From: Microbacterium sp. 2FI
GTDB lineage: Bacteria; Actinomycetota; Actinomycetes; Actinomycetales; Microbacteriaceae
Length of the DNA stretch: 64,000 bases
Reading direction: 5' to 3'
NCBI RefSeq assembly: GCF_005502885.1
Contig: NZ_SCMR01000010.1
Coordinates: forward strand, 1 to 64,000
The notes below the pieces were generated by a model. The model saw only the letters and a program-made list of their open reading frames with translations. It was not told the origin of the DNA and did no database searches. The first letter of the stretch is position 1. Each line of letters starts with the position of its first letter. Made by a program: the position numbers and the translations under genes. Positions 46,256 to 55,027 of this stretch are shown here, piece by piece.

Positions 46256-47520
46256 CCGAGCCGGCGCCCGCGACCGGCCCGGCGGAACCGGACGCCGCAG
46301 AGATCGCGCGCGTCCAGCGCCGAACGGTGTGGGTGCTCTCGCTCGGTCAGGTGCTCGGCGGACTCGCCTTCGGTGCGACGCTGTCGCTCGGCGCGGTGCT
46401 GGCGGCCGAGCTCTCGGGCGACGAGTCGTTCTCGGGCCTGGCGGCTGCCGCGGTCACCCTCGGGACGGCTGCGACCGCTGTCCCTCTCGCAGCCCTGGCG
46501 CGCGGCCGAGGTCGTCGGCTCTCGCTCACGGCCGGTATGGCGATCGCCCTCGCGGGCGTCGTCATGGTGATCGTCGCCGTCTCGGCGAACTCGTTCGGGA
46601 TGCTGCTCGGCGCGTTCCTGCTGATCGGCGCCGGCCAGGCTGCGAACCTGCAGTCGCGCTTCGCGGCCGCCGACCTCGCGACCGACGCCTCGCGCGGACG
46701 TGACCTGTCGATCGTCGTGTGGGCGACGACGATCGGCGCGGTGCTCGGCCCCAACCTCACCGGGCCGGGCGAGGCGCTCGGAGCCGCCGTCGGCATGCCG
46801 CCGCTCACCGGTCCGTACCTGTTCACCGTCGGCGCTCAGCTGCTGGCGATGGCGCTGTACCTCACGATGCTGCGGCCTGATCCGCTGCTGCTCGCGCAGC
46901 GCATCGTCGCCTCCGCGCGCGCCGTGGCGGGGACGATCGTGAAGCCGGATCGTCCGATCCCCGCACGCTACGCGATCTTCGCGATCGCGTCCGCCCACGG
47001 CGTGATGGTCTCGGTGATGGCGATGACGCCGGTCCACCTCATCCATCACGGTGCGTCGCTGACCGTGATCGGCCTCACGCTCAGCCTGCACATCGCGGGC
47101 ATGTACGCGCTTTCGCCGGTGTTCGGCATCCTGGCCGACAGGCTCGGCCGCGTGCCGACGATCCTGATCGGACAGGGGCTGCTCGCGGCGGCGCTGCTGA
47201 CGGCATCCTTCGGTGCCGAGTCGACCGTCGCGGTGACCGTCGCACTCGTGCTCCTCGGCCTCGGCTGGAGCGCGTCGACGGTCGCGGGTTCGGCGCTGTT
47301 GACCGAGGCCTCGTCTGAGGAGCGGCGCACGCGACGGCAGGGATTCAGCGACTTCGCCATGAGCATCGTCGGGGCGACGGGCGCGATCCTCGCGGGCCTC
47401 GTGCTCGGCTGGATCGGGTACGGCGGGCTTGCGCTCGTGGTCATGACCCTTGTCGCAGCGACACTCGTGCTCTCGCCGCTGGGTCTGCGCACGGCCCCTG
47501 CCGCCGCGGATCCTCGCTGA
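46252..47520 (+). CDS. MFS transporter
   Basis: A 422-residue transporter with 12 predicted helices. The GTG overlaps the previous stop. Motif A between helices 2 and 3 is degraded ([12 protein letters not shown]), while [15 protein letters not shown] in the second half matches it well. Coupling to an FAH-family hydrolase might point to an organic acid, but the substrate is not visible in the sequence. Confidence 0.85.
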   Translation: MTEPAPATGPAEPDAAEIARVQRRTVWVLSLGQVLGGLAFGATLSLGAVLAAELSGDESFSGLAAAAVTLGTAATAVPLAALARGRGRRLSLTAGMAIALAGVVMVIVAVSANSFGMLLGAFLLIGAGQAANLQSRFAAADLATDASRGRDLSIVVWATTIGAVLGPNLTGPGEALGAAVGMPPLTGPYLFTVGAQLLAMALYLTMLRPDPLLLAQRIVASARAVAGTIVKPDRPIPARYAIFAIASAHGVMVSVMAMTPVHLIHHGASLTVIGLTLSLHIAGMYALSPVFGILADRLGRVPTILIGQGLLAAALLTASFGAESTVAVTVALVLLGLGWSASTVAGSALLTEASSEERRTRRQGFSDFAMSIVGATGAILAGLVLGWIGYGGLALVVMTLVAATLVLSPLGLRTAPAAADPR

Positions 47521-47543
47521 CCCCGCAACTACACTGGACGACG

Positions 47544-49058
47544 ATGTCTTCCTCACCCGATCCCCGCACCACCACCGCGACCGGCGCCGATGTGCGCGTG
47601 CGCTTCTGCCCGTCGCCGACCGGCCTCCCGCACGTCGGACTCATCCGCACGGTGCTCTTCAACTGGGCGTATGCCCGGCACCACGGCGGCACGCTCGTCT
47701 TCCGCATCGAGGACACCGACGCCGCGCGTGACAGCGAAGAGAGCTACCAGCAGCTTCTCGAGGCGCTGCGCTGGCTCGAGATCGACTGGGACGAGGGCGT
47801 CGAGGTCGGAGGCCCGCATGCCCCGTACCGGCAGTCGCAGCGTCACGACATCCACCTCGAGGTGCTCGAGCGGCTGAAGGCAACCGGCGCCGTGTACGAG
47901 AGCTACTCCACCGCCGAAGAGATCGACGCGCGCAACGATGCCGCCGGGCGCGCACGCCAGCTCGGCTACGACAACTTCGACCGTGACCTCACCGACGACC
48001 AGAAGGCCACCTTCCGCGCCGAAGGCCGCGAGCCTGCGTGGCGCCTCCGGGTCCCCGACGAAGACCTGACCTACGTCGACCTCATCCGGGGCGAGGTCAC
48101 CTTCCCGGCGGGATCGTTCCCCGACTTCGTGCTCGTGCGCGCCGGGGGAGTGCCGCTGTATCCCTTCGTCAACCCCGTCGACGACGCGCTCATGGGGATC
48201 ACCCATGTGATCCGCGGTGAAGACCTCATGCCCTCGACCGCTCGACAGCTCGCGCTCTACGGTGCGCTCGTCGACGCGGGCGTCACGACGTTCGTGCCGC
48301 GCTTCGCGCACATGCCGCTGGTGCTCGGCGACGTCGGCAACAAGAAGCTCTCCAAGCGCGACCCGAAGGCCGATCTCTTCCTGCAGCGCGAGAAGGGCTT
48401 CATCCACGAGGGGCTGCTCAACTACCTGTCGCTCCTCGGCTGGTCGATCGGCCCCGATCGCGACGTCTTCTCGCTCGACGAGCTCGTCGCCGCCTTCGAC
48501 ATCGTCGACGTGAACCCGAACCCGGCGCGCTTCGACCAGAAGAAGGCCGAGTCGATCAACGGCGACCACATCCGGATGCTGCAGCCCGACGACTTCGCCG
48601 CGCGCCTCCTTCCCTATCTCGCGGCCGCGGGCGTGGTGGACGAGTCGCCCACCCCCGAACAGAGCGAGATGCTGGCCGCATCCGCCCCCCTCGTCCAGGA
48701 GCGCATGCAGCTCCTCGGCGACGCGCCGGGTCTCCTCGGATTCCTCTTCCGCGACGAGGTCGCCTACGACGACGATGCCCTCGCATCCCTCCCGGCGAAC
48801 GCCGACGAGGTGCTGATCGCGTCGGTCGGCGCTCTCGAGGTCGTCCCCGAGTCGGAATTCACGGCCGCGGCGGTGCAGGACGCCCTCTCAGTCGCGCTCA
48901 TCGACGGCCTCGGCCTCAAGCCGCGGGTCGCTTACGGACCGCTGCGCGTTGCGCTCAGCGGCCGGCGCATCTCGCCGCCGCTGTTCGAGTCGATGGAGCT
49001 GCTCGGCAAGGCCGAGTCGATCCGACGCCTCGGCGCACTGGTCGCTCGTCAGGGCTGA
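47544..49058 (+). CDS. gltX: Glutamyl-tRNA synthetase
   Basis: A 504-residue class I synthetase. The HIGH-type motif reads [14 protein letters not shown], with HVGL in place of HIGH, and the KMSKS-type loop reads [11 protein letters not shown]. The anticodon-binding helical domain fills the C terminus. A TACACT box ends 8 nt before the ATG. A matching tRNA-Glu (CTC) lies at 58239. The preceding transporter is only 23 bp away. Confidence 0.94.
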   Translation: MSSSPDPRTTTATGADVRVRFCPSPTGLPHVGLIRTVLFNWAYARHHGGTLVFRIEDTDAARDSEESYQQLLEALRWLEIDWDEGVEVGGPHAPYRQSQRHDIHLEVLERLKATGAVYESYSTAEEIDARNDAAGRARQLGYDNFDRDLTDDQKATFRAEGREPAWRLRVPDEDLTYVDLIRGEVTFPAGSFPDFVLVRAGGVPLYPFVNPVDDALMGITHVIRGEDLMPSTARQLALYGALVDAGVTTFVPRFAHMPLVLGDVGNKKLSKRDPKADLFLQREKGFIHEGLLNYLSLLGWSIGPDRDVFSLDELVAAFDIVDVNPNPARFDQKKAESINGDHIRMLQPDDFAARLLPYLAAAGVVDESPTPEQSEMLAASAPLVQERMQLLGDAPGLLGFLFRDEVAYDDDALASLPANADEVLIASVGALEVVPESEFTAAAVQDALSVALIDGLGLKPRVAYGPLRVALSGRRISPPLFESMELLGKAESIRRLGALVARQG

Positions 49059-49126
49059 GGGCCGGCGCGTCACTGCAGCCCACGAGGTCACTGGCGGAGG
49101 CACTCGACCGGGTGTACCGTTCGGCC

Positions 49127-49864
49127 GTGGAAGGTCCCTCGCCTCCCTCGGACGCGCAGCGCGAGTTGAGCGAACTGCGCGCGAGAGCATACGGCCCGGG
49201 CCCGGGGATCGCGGACGACCCTGCGGCTCTCGCTCGCCTTCGCGAACTCGAGGGGACCTCTGACGCGAGTGCAGATGCGCGAGCCGGCGGCCGGGCGGAC
49301 GACGCCGTTGCGGACCTCGAGCCGGTGCCGGCCCCGTCCCTTCCGGTGCCGGAGACCGTCGCCGCGCCCGACACTCCGTGGCGATCGCTCTGGCGTCGCG
49401 CGACCGCGACGCGTGCGAGGCGCGCAGCCTGGGGGCTTGCGTGCGTGGTCGTCGTCGGCTCTGCTGTGACGGTCGCGCTCCTCCTCATGACCGTGCGTCC
49501 TCACCCCGACGCGACCCTGCAACCCACCGACGCCTCGCCGAACGATGCAGTGATCAGGATGGTCGCCTCCACCGCTGGCGAGTGGGAGGCTGACGTCTCG
49601 ACCCTGCGCGCCTACGAGCCCTATCTGGGGATGGATCTCTGGTACGCGACGAATGCGTGGGGGTCGCGCTGCCTCTTCGCTCTGCAGGTTGCGCGCACGA
49701 TCATCTCCGAGGCGCACTGCGCACCTGCCGAAGCTGAGCTCTTCATCGACGTCTCCTCGTGGGGCGACGACTTCGATCAGCTTCCCGTCGACGGGGTCGC
49801 CCGCATCGTCATGCGCGACGACGAACTGGATGTGTTCGTCTACGACGTACCGGGGGCCGACTGA
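49127..49864 (+). CDS. Single-pass membrane protein, RAYGPDADI family (copy 1)
   Basis: A 245-residue protein. The cytoplasmic start has RELSELRARAYGPGPGI then DPAALARLRELE, a low-complexity acidic/Pro linker follows, one TM helix lies at about 101-122, and the C-terminal domain of about 120 residues is outside. That domain has YEPYLGMDLW, GSRCL and a second Cys in AHCAP, then VARIVMRDDELDVF. Alignment with 50646 favours the GTG at 49127; a GTG at 49112 with GGAGG 11 nt upstream is possible. It is the first of four tandem paralogues of unknown function. Confidence 0.75.
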   Translation: MEGPSPPSDAQRELSELRARAYGPGPGIADDPAALARLRELEGTSDASADARAGGRADDAVADLEPVPAPSLPVPETVAAPDTPWRSLWRRATATRARRAAWGLACVVVVGSAVTVALLLMTVRPHPDATLQPTDASPNDAVIRMVASTAGEWEADVSTLRAYEPYLGMDLWYATNAWGSRCLFALQVARTIISEAHCAPAEAELFIDVSSWGDDFDQLPVDGVARIVMRDDELDVFVYDVPGAD

Positions 49865-50379
49865 TGCACGCCCATGACTCGCCGCGCGCGGAGCAGGAGC
49901 TCCGCGGGAGGGTTCGGTCGCGACGGTTTTCGATCATCGCCGCGACGGCGGTGATGGTCGTCGTCGTCGCGAATGCGGTGATCTGGACGCTGCGCCCGTA
50001 TGCCGACGAGACGCTGCGCTCGGTGGCCGACGAGGCCGACTTCCAGGTCGGCGTGTGGCTGACGTTCCTCGACCAGCGGCCCGCGGACGGAACCCTCCGC
50101 GGGTACGAGCCATATCGGGGACTCGAGCCCTGGTCCTTCGTGAACGGTCAGGGCCTGCAGTGTCTCCTCATCGGCTCCCGATCCCAGCGTCTGGCGATGA
50201 CGACCCAGTGCATGCCACCGGGCGTCGATCTCTCTGCCGACGTGGTCGCGATTCCCCGCTGGAACGACGACTTCGCCGAAGGGCTGACGCCGGGGAGCAT
50301 GATCAGGTTCCACTTGCGCGGCGACTCCGTGGATGTCGTGTTCTACCCGGCCCCGGAGACCGACCCATCACAGCCCTGA
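49864..50379 (+). CDS. Single-pass membrane protein, RAYGPDADI family, short form (copy 2)
   Basis: A 171-residue paralogue that lacks the RAYGPDADI cytoplasmic part. The TM helix comes at about residues 22-42. The outer domain follows the family: YEPYRGLEPW, then two Cys (LQCLL and TQCMP), and GSMIRFHLRGDSVDVVF. Its ATG shares a base with the preceding stop (TGATG), so it is translated with copy 1, and the pair could form a heteromer with only one cytoplasmic motif. Confidence 0.75.
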   Translation: MHAHDSPRAEQELRGRVRSRRFSIIAATAVMVVVVANAVIWTLRPYADETLRSVADEADFQVGVWLTFLDQRPADGTLRGYEPYRGLEPWSFVNGQGLQCLLIGSRSQRLAMTTQCMPPGVDLSADVVAIPRWNDDFAEGLTPGSMIRFHLRGDSVDVVFYPAPETDPSQP

Positions 50380-50391
50380 GCCTCGCTCGGT

Positions 50392-50420
50392 TTGGCCTTG
50401 CCGCCGTCGTCGTCTAGACT
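50392..50420 (+). promoter_or_regulatory. tRNA-Gln promoter
   Basis: TTGGCC (50392-50397), 17 bp, TAGACT (50415-50420), about 32 bp before the tRNA 5' end. Confidence 0.6.
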
Positions 50421-50452
50421 TGACTCTTGGCACGGCGAAGGCCGAAGGCCAT

Positions 50453-50527
50453 TGGGGTATGGTGTAATTGGCAACACGGAGGTTTCTGGTACCTTTGTTC
50501 TTGGTTCGAGTCCAGGTACCCCAGCCA
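50453..50527 (+). tRNA. tRNA-Gln (anticodon CTG)
   Basis: The acceptor TGGGGTA pairs with TACCCCA, followed by G and CCA. The anticodon stem GAGGT/ACCTT encloses loop TTCTGGT with anticodon CTG. The T arm contains GGTTCGAGTCC. CCA is encoded. Confidence 0.95.
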
Positions 50528-50529
50528 CG

Positions 50530-50557
50530 AAAAAGCCCCCGCTCAGCGGGGGTTTTT
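50530..50557 (+). terminator. Terminator of tRNA-Gln
   Basis: AAAAAGCCCCCGC-TCA-GCGGGGGTTTTT, a textbook intrinsic terminator with a T run, just after the tRNA CCA. Confidence 0.92.
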
Positions 50558-50645
50558 CGTTTCTCTCCGGCCTTCGCCGAGACACGCTCGTAGACAGGTT
50601 TCCGCCAGCGGCGCCAGCGCCGCTCAGCCGGACGATAATGGGCGG

Positions 50646-51383
50646 ATGGACGCTCCGTCATCGACGCCCGAGCTGTCGCGCGAACTGGATGATCTCCGCC
50701 GGCGCGCGTACGGTCCGGATGCCGACATCCACCGCGATCCCGACGCCGCCGCGCGGCTGTCGGAGCTCGAGGCGTTCGTGCGGACGCCGCAGGTCGAGGC
50801 GCCGGCGGTAGAGGAGGAGCTACCCGCGGATGCCGACCCGCCGACGGATGCGTCCGCCCACGCCGATGATCCGGCAGCGGCCTCCGAGTCGATCCGACCG
50901 CCCCACTTCCTCGCGCGGGTCGGCAGGCGTGTGCCCGTGTGGGCGCTCATCGCCACGGCGGGAGTCATCGGACTGATCCTCGGAGTGTCCTTGCCTGCGC
51001 TGCTGGCTCCGAGGCCCGACGCCGTTCTCGCGAGCGTCGCCGAACAGCGCGAGGTCGATCTGCCCGAGTGGGCTCCGAGTGTGCGCGACTGGCTCGTGAT
51101 CGAGGGCGAGTTGACCTCGCACGAGCCCTTCGAGGGATTCGAGGTACTCACCGGTCACAACATCAGCGGCGCGGGCTGCGTGCTGGTGGTCCTGGGCCAG
51201 GAGTGGATCGACGGGCGGTGCGCTGCGGGCGATCTCGCGCCGAGCGTCGACTTCGTCATGTACCCCGGCACGCTCAACCCACTGGACGAGCCCTTCCCGG
51301 TGGGCAGCCTCATCCGCTTCACGCTGCGCGACGACGTGGTCGAGGTCTGGAAGGCTGAAGCGCCCGACAACGAGTCGACATGA
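50646..51383 (+). CDS. Single-pass membrane protein, RAYGPDADI family (copy 3)
   Basis: A 245-residue paralogue with the clearest N terminus: RELDDLRRRAYGPDADI then DPDAAARLSELE. An acidic linker, a TM helix (about 97-120) and an outer domain follow, with HEPFEGFEV, two Cys (GAGCV and DGRCA) and GSLIRFTLRDDVVEVW. GATAAT lies 6 nt before the ATG, a very good -10 giving a leaderless mRNA. It overlaps copy 4 by 4 bp. The function is unknown; the layout suggests an envelope sensor or anchor. Confidence 0.78.
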   Translation: MDAPSSTPELSRELDDLRRRAYGPDADIHRDPDAAARLSELEAFVRTPQVEAPAVEEELPADADPPTDASAHADDPAAASESIRPPHFLARVGRRVPVWALIATAGVIGLILGVSLPALLAPRPDAVLASVAEQREVDLPEWAPSVRDWLVIEGELTSHEPFEGFEVLTGHNISGAGCVLVVLGQEWIDGRCAAGDLAPSVDFVMYPGTLNPLDEPFPVGSLIRFTLRDDVVEVWKAEAPDNEST

Positions 51384-52246
51384 GCGTCGCGCGCGGAGGG
51401 TCGGGGGGCGACGGAGTCGCGGCGGGGGTGAGTCCGGCGACCGAGCTCTCGGCGCTTCGTCGTCGTGCGTACGGCCCGGATGCCGACATCGCGACCGACC
51501 CGGTGGCGCAGAGTCGCCTGGCGGAGCTCGAACAGCTCCTGCGCGGCGACGACGGCGAGGAGGCGGATCCCGGCGATGGTGACTCCGCTGCGGATCACCC
51601 GGCAGATGGCACGCCGAAAGCGCAGGTGTCCGACGGGTCGCGGGCGTCGGATTCCGACGCATCCGATGTCCACCCGTATCGACGGACTCGCTCCCAGCGG
51701 ATCGCGGCGTTCGTCGTCGCCGGCGTCGTGGTGCTCGTCGTCGGGATCGGTGTCGGGATCGCGCTCGGGGGGTTCTTCGGAATCGGCGCGGGCATCGGGT
51801 CCGGCTCGGGTGTCGGCCTCGGTGCGGAGCCCGAGGCCGGCGAGCAGGCGGACCCCCCGAGCGCGGCGGCGCCGCTCGGTTCGGCCCCGGATCTCACCCT
51901 GGGCATCGCCTCGCGCGCCGGCGAGCGGGGCGCCGGCTGGGCGTCCTCGCTCGAGGTCTGGGGCGTGATGGCGGGCACCATGATGCCTCACGAGTCGTTC
52001 GGCAACCTCGATCTCTGGACGGCGACCGGGGCCTCCGGATCCCGCTGCCTTGTCTTCTCTCTCGAGGGCCGCGTGGTCACGGCGGAATGCGCCGGTGGCA
52101 ACTTCGACCCGGTGTTCGACGTGACACTCGGAGACCGCACGCGATCCATCTCCTTCGACCCGTCGCTCCCCGACGGCACCGTCATCCGCTTCGTCGCGCG
52201 AACGGATGTCGTCGAGGTGTGGGTTCGCGAGCCCGTCGGTCAGTAG
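51380..52246 (+). CDS. Single-pass membrane protein, RAYGPDADI family (copy 4)
   Basis: A 288-residue paralogue. It has TELSALRRRAYGPDADI then DPVAQSRLAELE, a long acidic linker, a TM helix (about 108-131), a Gly-rich stretch and an outer domain with HESFGNLDLW, GSRCL, AECAG and GTVIRFVARTDVVEVW. The two Cys are in the same places as in copies 1-3 and may form a disulfide. Its last 7 bp overlap the convergent phosphotransferase gene. Confidence 0.78.
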   Translation: MSVARGGSGGDGVAAGVSPATELSALRRRAYGPDADIATDPVAQSRLAELEQLLRGDDGEEADPGDGDSAADHPADGTPKAQVSDGSRASDSDASDVHPYRRTRSQRIAAFVVAGVVVLVVGIGVGIALGGFFGIGAGIGSGSGVGLGAEPEAGEQADPPSAAAPLGSAPDLTLGIASRAGERGAGWASSLEVWGVMAGTMMPHESFGNLDLWTATGASGSRCLVFSLEGRVVTAECAGGNFDPVFDVTLGDRTRSISFDPSLPDGTVIRFVARTDVVEVWVREPVGQ

Positions 52247-53181
52247 CCGTCGGCCAGGGAGGCGGGATCCGCCTCGAGTTCGAGGAGGGTCGCAGCGGCG
52301 AGTTCCGCATACGCGGGCGCGTCGTCGCTGTGCGAGAGCAGCATCACGGCAACCGCAGCTGCCCACGCGCGGGCGCGCCGCCACGCATCCTCGTCGTACC
52401 GGCCTGCCGTCGCTCGGCGGAACGCGTCGCGACCGTCGGCATCGAATGCGAGCCAGGCGACGGCGAGGTCGTAGGCCGGATCCCCGGAGGTCACGTCGCC
52501 GAAGTCGATGATGCCGTGAAGCGACCCTCCATCGGCGATGAGATTGCCCGGATGCAGGTCGCCGTGGATCCACAGCGGTGCACCGGTCCAGGGCGCGGCG
52601 TCGAGACCATCGCGCCAGATCGCCGTGAGGCGCGCGTTCTGGCGGACTGACAGTGCGGCCTCCGATCGCAGTCGTGCCAGCCGCGCCTCGACCGCGTCGG
52701 CGCGCTCGGCGAGCGGCACGCCGCGCACCGGGTTGACCGGCGCATCGGTGGGCGCCGGAATGTGGACCTCCCCCAGCGCCGCTGCGAGAAGGTTCGCCCA
52801 GCCGCGTCGATCCGCACGTGGGACGTCGAGGCCGCGGCATCCATCGATCCACGCGACGATCGACCAGGGCCACGGAAATCCCGCGCCGGGTGAGCCGGTC
52901 AGCAGCGGCATCGGAGACGCGACGCCGATCGCTGCCAAGCGTGGTCCGAGCACCGGGAGCGCACGCTGCTCGCTGCGGACCAGCGGGGCGGCGAGTGCGC
53001 GGCGGGGGAGTCGCACCGCGAGCGCGTCGCCCAGTCGCCACACCTCGCAGTCCCACCCGGCCGCCACGCGGACGAGGGGCAACGCAGCGAATTCGAGGCC
53101 GAGCGCCGTGGCCTGGCCGGTGACCAGCCGACGCACGAGTGCCTCATCGAAGATCACCTCGGCGGCGGGCTTGTCGGGCAC
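52240..53181 (-). CDS. Phosphotransferase of the APH (aminoglycoside/choline kinase-like) family
   Basis: A 313-residue kinase-like protein. The catalytic loop is WIHGDLHPGNLIADG and the metal-binding motif is IIDFGDVTSGDPAYDL. The N-lobe has VRVAAGWDCEVWRLGD then AVRLPRR, with the ATP-binding Lys position occupied by Arg, common in this subgroup. It could phosphorylate a small hydroxylated compound or act in resistance; the substrate is not visible. It starts at a GTG at 53181 and is divergent from fruR. Confidence 0.83.
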   Translation of the reverse strand: MPDKPAAEVIFDEALVRRLVTGQATALGLEFAALPLVRVAAGWDCEVWRLGDALAVRLPRRALAAPLVRSEQRALPVLGPRLAAIGVASPMPLLTGSPGAGFPWPWSIVAWIDGCRGLDVPRADRRGWANLLAAALGEVHIPAPTDAPVNPVRGVPLAERADAVEARLARLRSEAALSVRQNARLTAIWRDGLDAAPWTGAPLWIHGDLHPGNLIADGGSLHGIIDFGDVTSGDPAYDLAVAWLAFDADGRDAFRRATAGRYDEDAWRRARAWAAAVAVMLLSHSDDAPAYAELAAATLLELEADPASLADGY

Positions 53182-53231
53182 TCCCCGACATTACTGTCCG
53201 TTCCCCCGGCTCGGAGAACTTTTTGCTTCAT

Positions 53232-53264
53232 GTTGGAATGTGTTGTAGTGTGTGGGAATCCAAC
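53232..53264. promoter_or_regulatory. fru operon control region
   Basis: GTTGGA (53232-53237) and TCCAAC (53259-53264) are inverted copies around a T/G-rich centre with repeated TGTG(G/T)GAAT-like units. It lies 14 bp before the fruR GTG and is AT-richer than its surroundings. It is the likely promoter and FruR operator. Confidence 0.5.
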
Positions 53265-53277
53265 GAAGGGTCATAGT

Positions 53278-54057
53278 GTGTACGCGACCGAGCGCCAGCA
53301 GGTCATCGAGCAGATGGTCGCCGACGACGGTCGGGTGAGTGTTCTCGACCTCGCCCGCCGCTTCGATGTCACCACCGAGACCGTTCGCCGTGATCTCGCA
53401 CTCCTCGAGACCGCCGGCGGTTTGCGCCGCGTACACGGCGGAGCAGTGCGCAGCGACCGGGGGAGCACGGCTGAGCCGTCGCTCACCGAGCGGTCTGCGC
53501 GACACGGCGAGGCGAAGCTCGCCATCGGTCGAAGAGCGGCCGATGCGATCGGTGACGGCTTCCGCGGATCCGTCTATCTGGATGCCGGCACGACGACCGC
53601 CGCGGTTGCGGCGTGTCTCGCGCCGAGACTCGGATCGGGTCCGATCGAGGTCGTCACCCACGCGCTGACCCTCGCCCACGCCCTCGCCGCGGTTCCGGAT
53701 GCATCGCTCACCGTCATCGGCGGTCGCGTGCGGGGGCTCACCGCGGCCGCGGTCGGCTCAGACACCGTGCGCGCGGTCGAGAGCATGCGGCCAGATATCG
53801 CGTTCATCGGAACCAACGGCGTCTCGGCCGGCTTCGGACTCAGCACCCCCGACCCCGACGAAGCCGCCGTCAAGAGGGCGATCGTCCGGTCCGCCCGCCG
53901 CGTCGTCGTCGTCGCGGACTCCGACAAGCTGGGCCGCGAACTCCTCGTCGGCTTCGCGGGGCTCGCCGACATCGACGTCCTGGTCACCGACGCCGAGCCC
54001 GACGCCGAGCTCGCCGCAGCCCTCGCCGAGGCCGACGTGGAGGTGTGGCGCGCATGA
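53278..54057 (+). CDS. fruR: DeoR-family regulator of fructose use
   Basis: A 259-residue DeoR regulator. The N-terminal helix-turn-helix is SVLDLARRFDVTTETVRRDL followed by RVHGGAV, and the C-terminal sugar-phosphate-sensing domain has YLDAGTTTAAVA and FIGTNGVSAGFGLSTPD. An upstream ATG exists at 53230, but the family N terminus YATERQQVI begins at the GTG at 53278, behind GAAGGG. It is first in fruR-fruK-fruA-HPr and overlaps fruK by 4 bp. Fructose-1-phosphate is the expected inducer. Confidence 0.88.
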   Translation: MYATERQQVIEQMVADDGRVSVLDLARRFDVTTETVRRDLALLETAGGLRRVHGGAVRSDRGSTAEPSLTERSARHGEAKLAIGRRAADAIGDGFRGSVYLDAGTTTAAVAACLAPRLGSGPIEVVTHALTLAHALAAVPDASLTVIGGRVRGLTAAAVGSDTVRAVESMRPDIAFIGTNGVSAGFGLSTPDPDEAAVKRAIVRSARRVVVVADSDKLGRELLVGFAGLADIDVLVTDAEPDAELAAALAEADVEVWRA

Positions 54058-54998
54058 TCCTCACCCTGACCGCCAACCCGTCGCTCGACCGCACGATCAC
54101 CATCGACGGGGCGCTCCGGCCCGGCGAGGTGCAGCTCGCCTCCGCCGCGCGCGAAGACGCCGGCGGGAAGGGCATCAACGTCTCCCGCGTCGCGGCCGCA
54201 GCCGGCGTGCCGACGCTCGCCGTGCTGCCTCTCGCCGCCGACGATCCCTTCGATATCGCGCTGCGCGCTGCCGCGGTTCCGGTGCAGCGGGTGCCCGTTC
54301 ACGGCCACGCGCGAGCGAACGTCGCGATCACGGATGCCGACGGCACGACGACGAAGCTCAATCTTCCCGGTGCCGCGCTCACCTCCGACGAGGCCGCCGA
54401 CGTGATCCGAGCGGTGGTCGCCGCCGCCGCCGGCGCGCGATGGCTCGTGCTCGCGGGTTCGCTGCCGCCCGGAGTCGGCGACGACTTCTATGTCGAGGTC
54501 GTCCGCGCGGTGCGCACGGCCCACGGCGCAACGGCACCGCTCATCGCGGTCGACACGTCCGGTGCCGCGCTGCGTGCCGTGGTCGAGACCGCGCACCCCG
54601 ACCTCATCAAGCCCAACGACGAAGAGCTGGAAGAGCTCGCCGGCGTCGAGCTCGGCGACGGCGATCTCGCCGAGGCCGTGCTTCGGGTCGCCCGGACGCT
54701 GGTCCCGTCGTCGGTCGGCGCGGCGCTCGTCACGCTCGGCAGCCGCGGCGCCGTGCTCGTCGATGCCGACGGCGCCTGGATCGGGACACCGCCGCCCATC
54801 CGTGTCGCCAGCACGGTCGGCGCAGGAGACAGCTCGCTCGCCGGGTTCCTGATCGCCGCGTCCGTGCGTGCCGCGCCCGAGGAACGGCTGCGCCGGGCGA
54901 TCCGCTACGGCGCCGCGGCAGCATCCCTTCCCGGCACACAGGCCCCCACTCCCGCAGACCTCCCACCCGGCGACGTGCCGATCACGCGCCTCGCCTGA
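54054..54998 (+). CDS. fruK: 1-Phosphofructokinase
   Basis: A 314-residue PfkB-family kinase. It starts MILTLTANPSLDRTI, has DAGGKGINVSRVAA for substrate binding, and the catalytic Asp is in VGAGDSSLAGF. It converts fructose-1-phosphate, made by the PTS transporter downstream, to fructose-1,6-bisphosphate. Confidence 0.92.
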   Translation: MILTLTANPSLDRTITIDGALRPGEVQLASAAREDAGGKGINVSRVAAAAGVPTLAVLPLAADDPFDIALRAAAVPVQRVPVHGHARANVAITDADGTTTKLNLPGAALTSDEAADVIRAVVAAAAGARWLVLAGSLPPGVGDDFYVEVVRAVRTAHGATAPLIAVDTSGAALRAVVETAHPDLIKPNDEELEELAGVELGDGDLAEAVLRVARTLVPSSVGAALVTLGSRGAVLVDADGAWIGTPPPIRVASTVGAGDSSLAGFLIAASVRAAPEERLRRAIRYGAAAASLPGTQAPTPADLPPGDVPITRLA

Positions 54999-55027
54999 GC
55001 ACCACCCACCCAAACAAGGAGCACATC

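Noticed and set aside
49112..52246. The four-gene membrane family as an integrated element next to tRNA-Gln
   Set aside because: No integrase, no repeated tRNA 3' end, normal codon use, and genes on both sides of the tRNA. Tandem duplication is enough.
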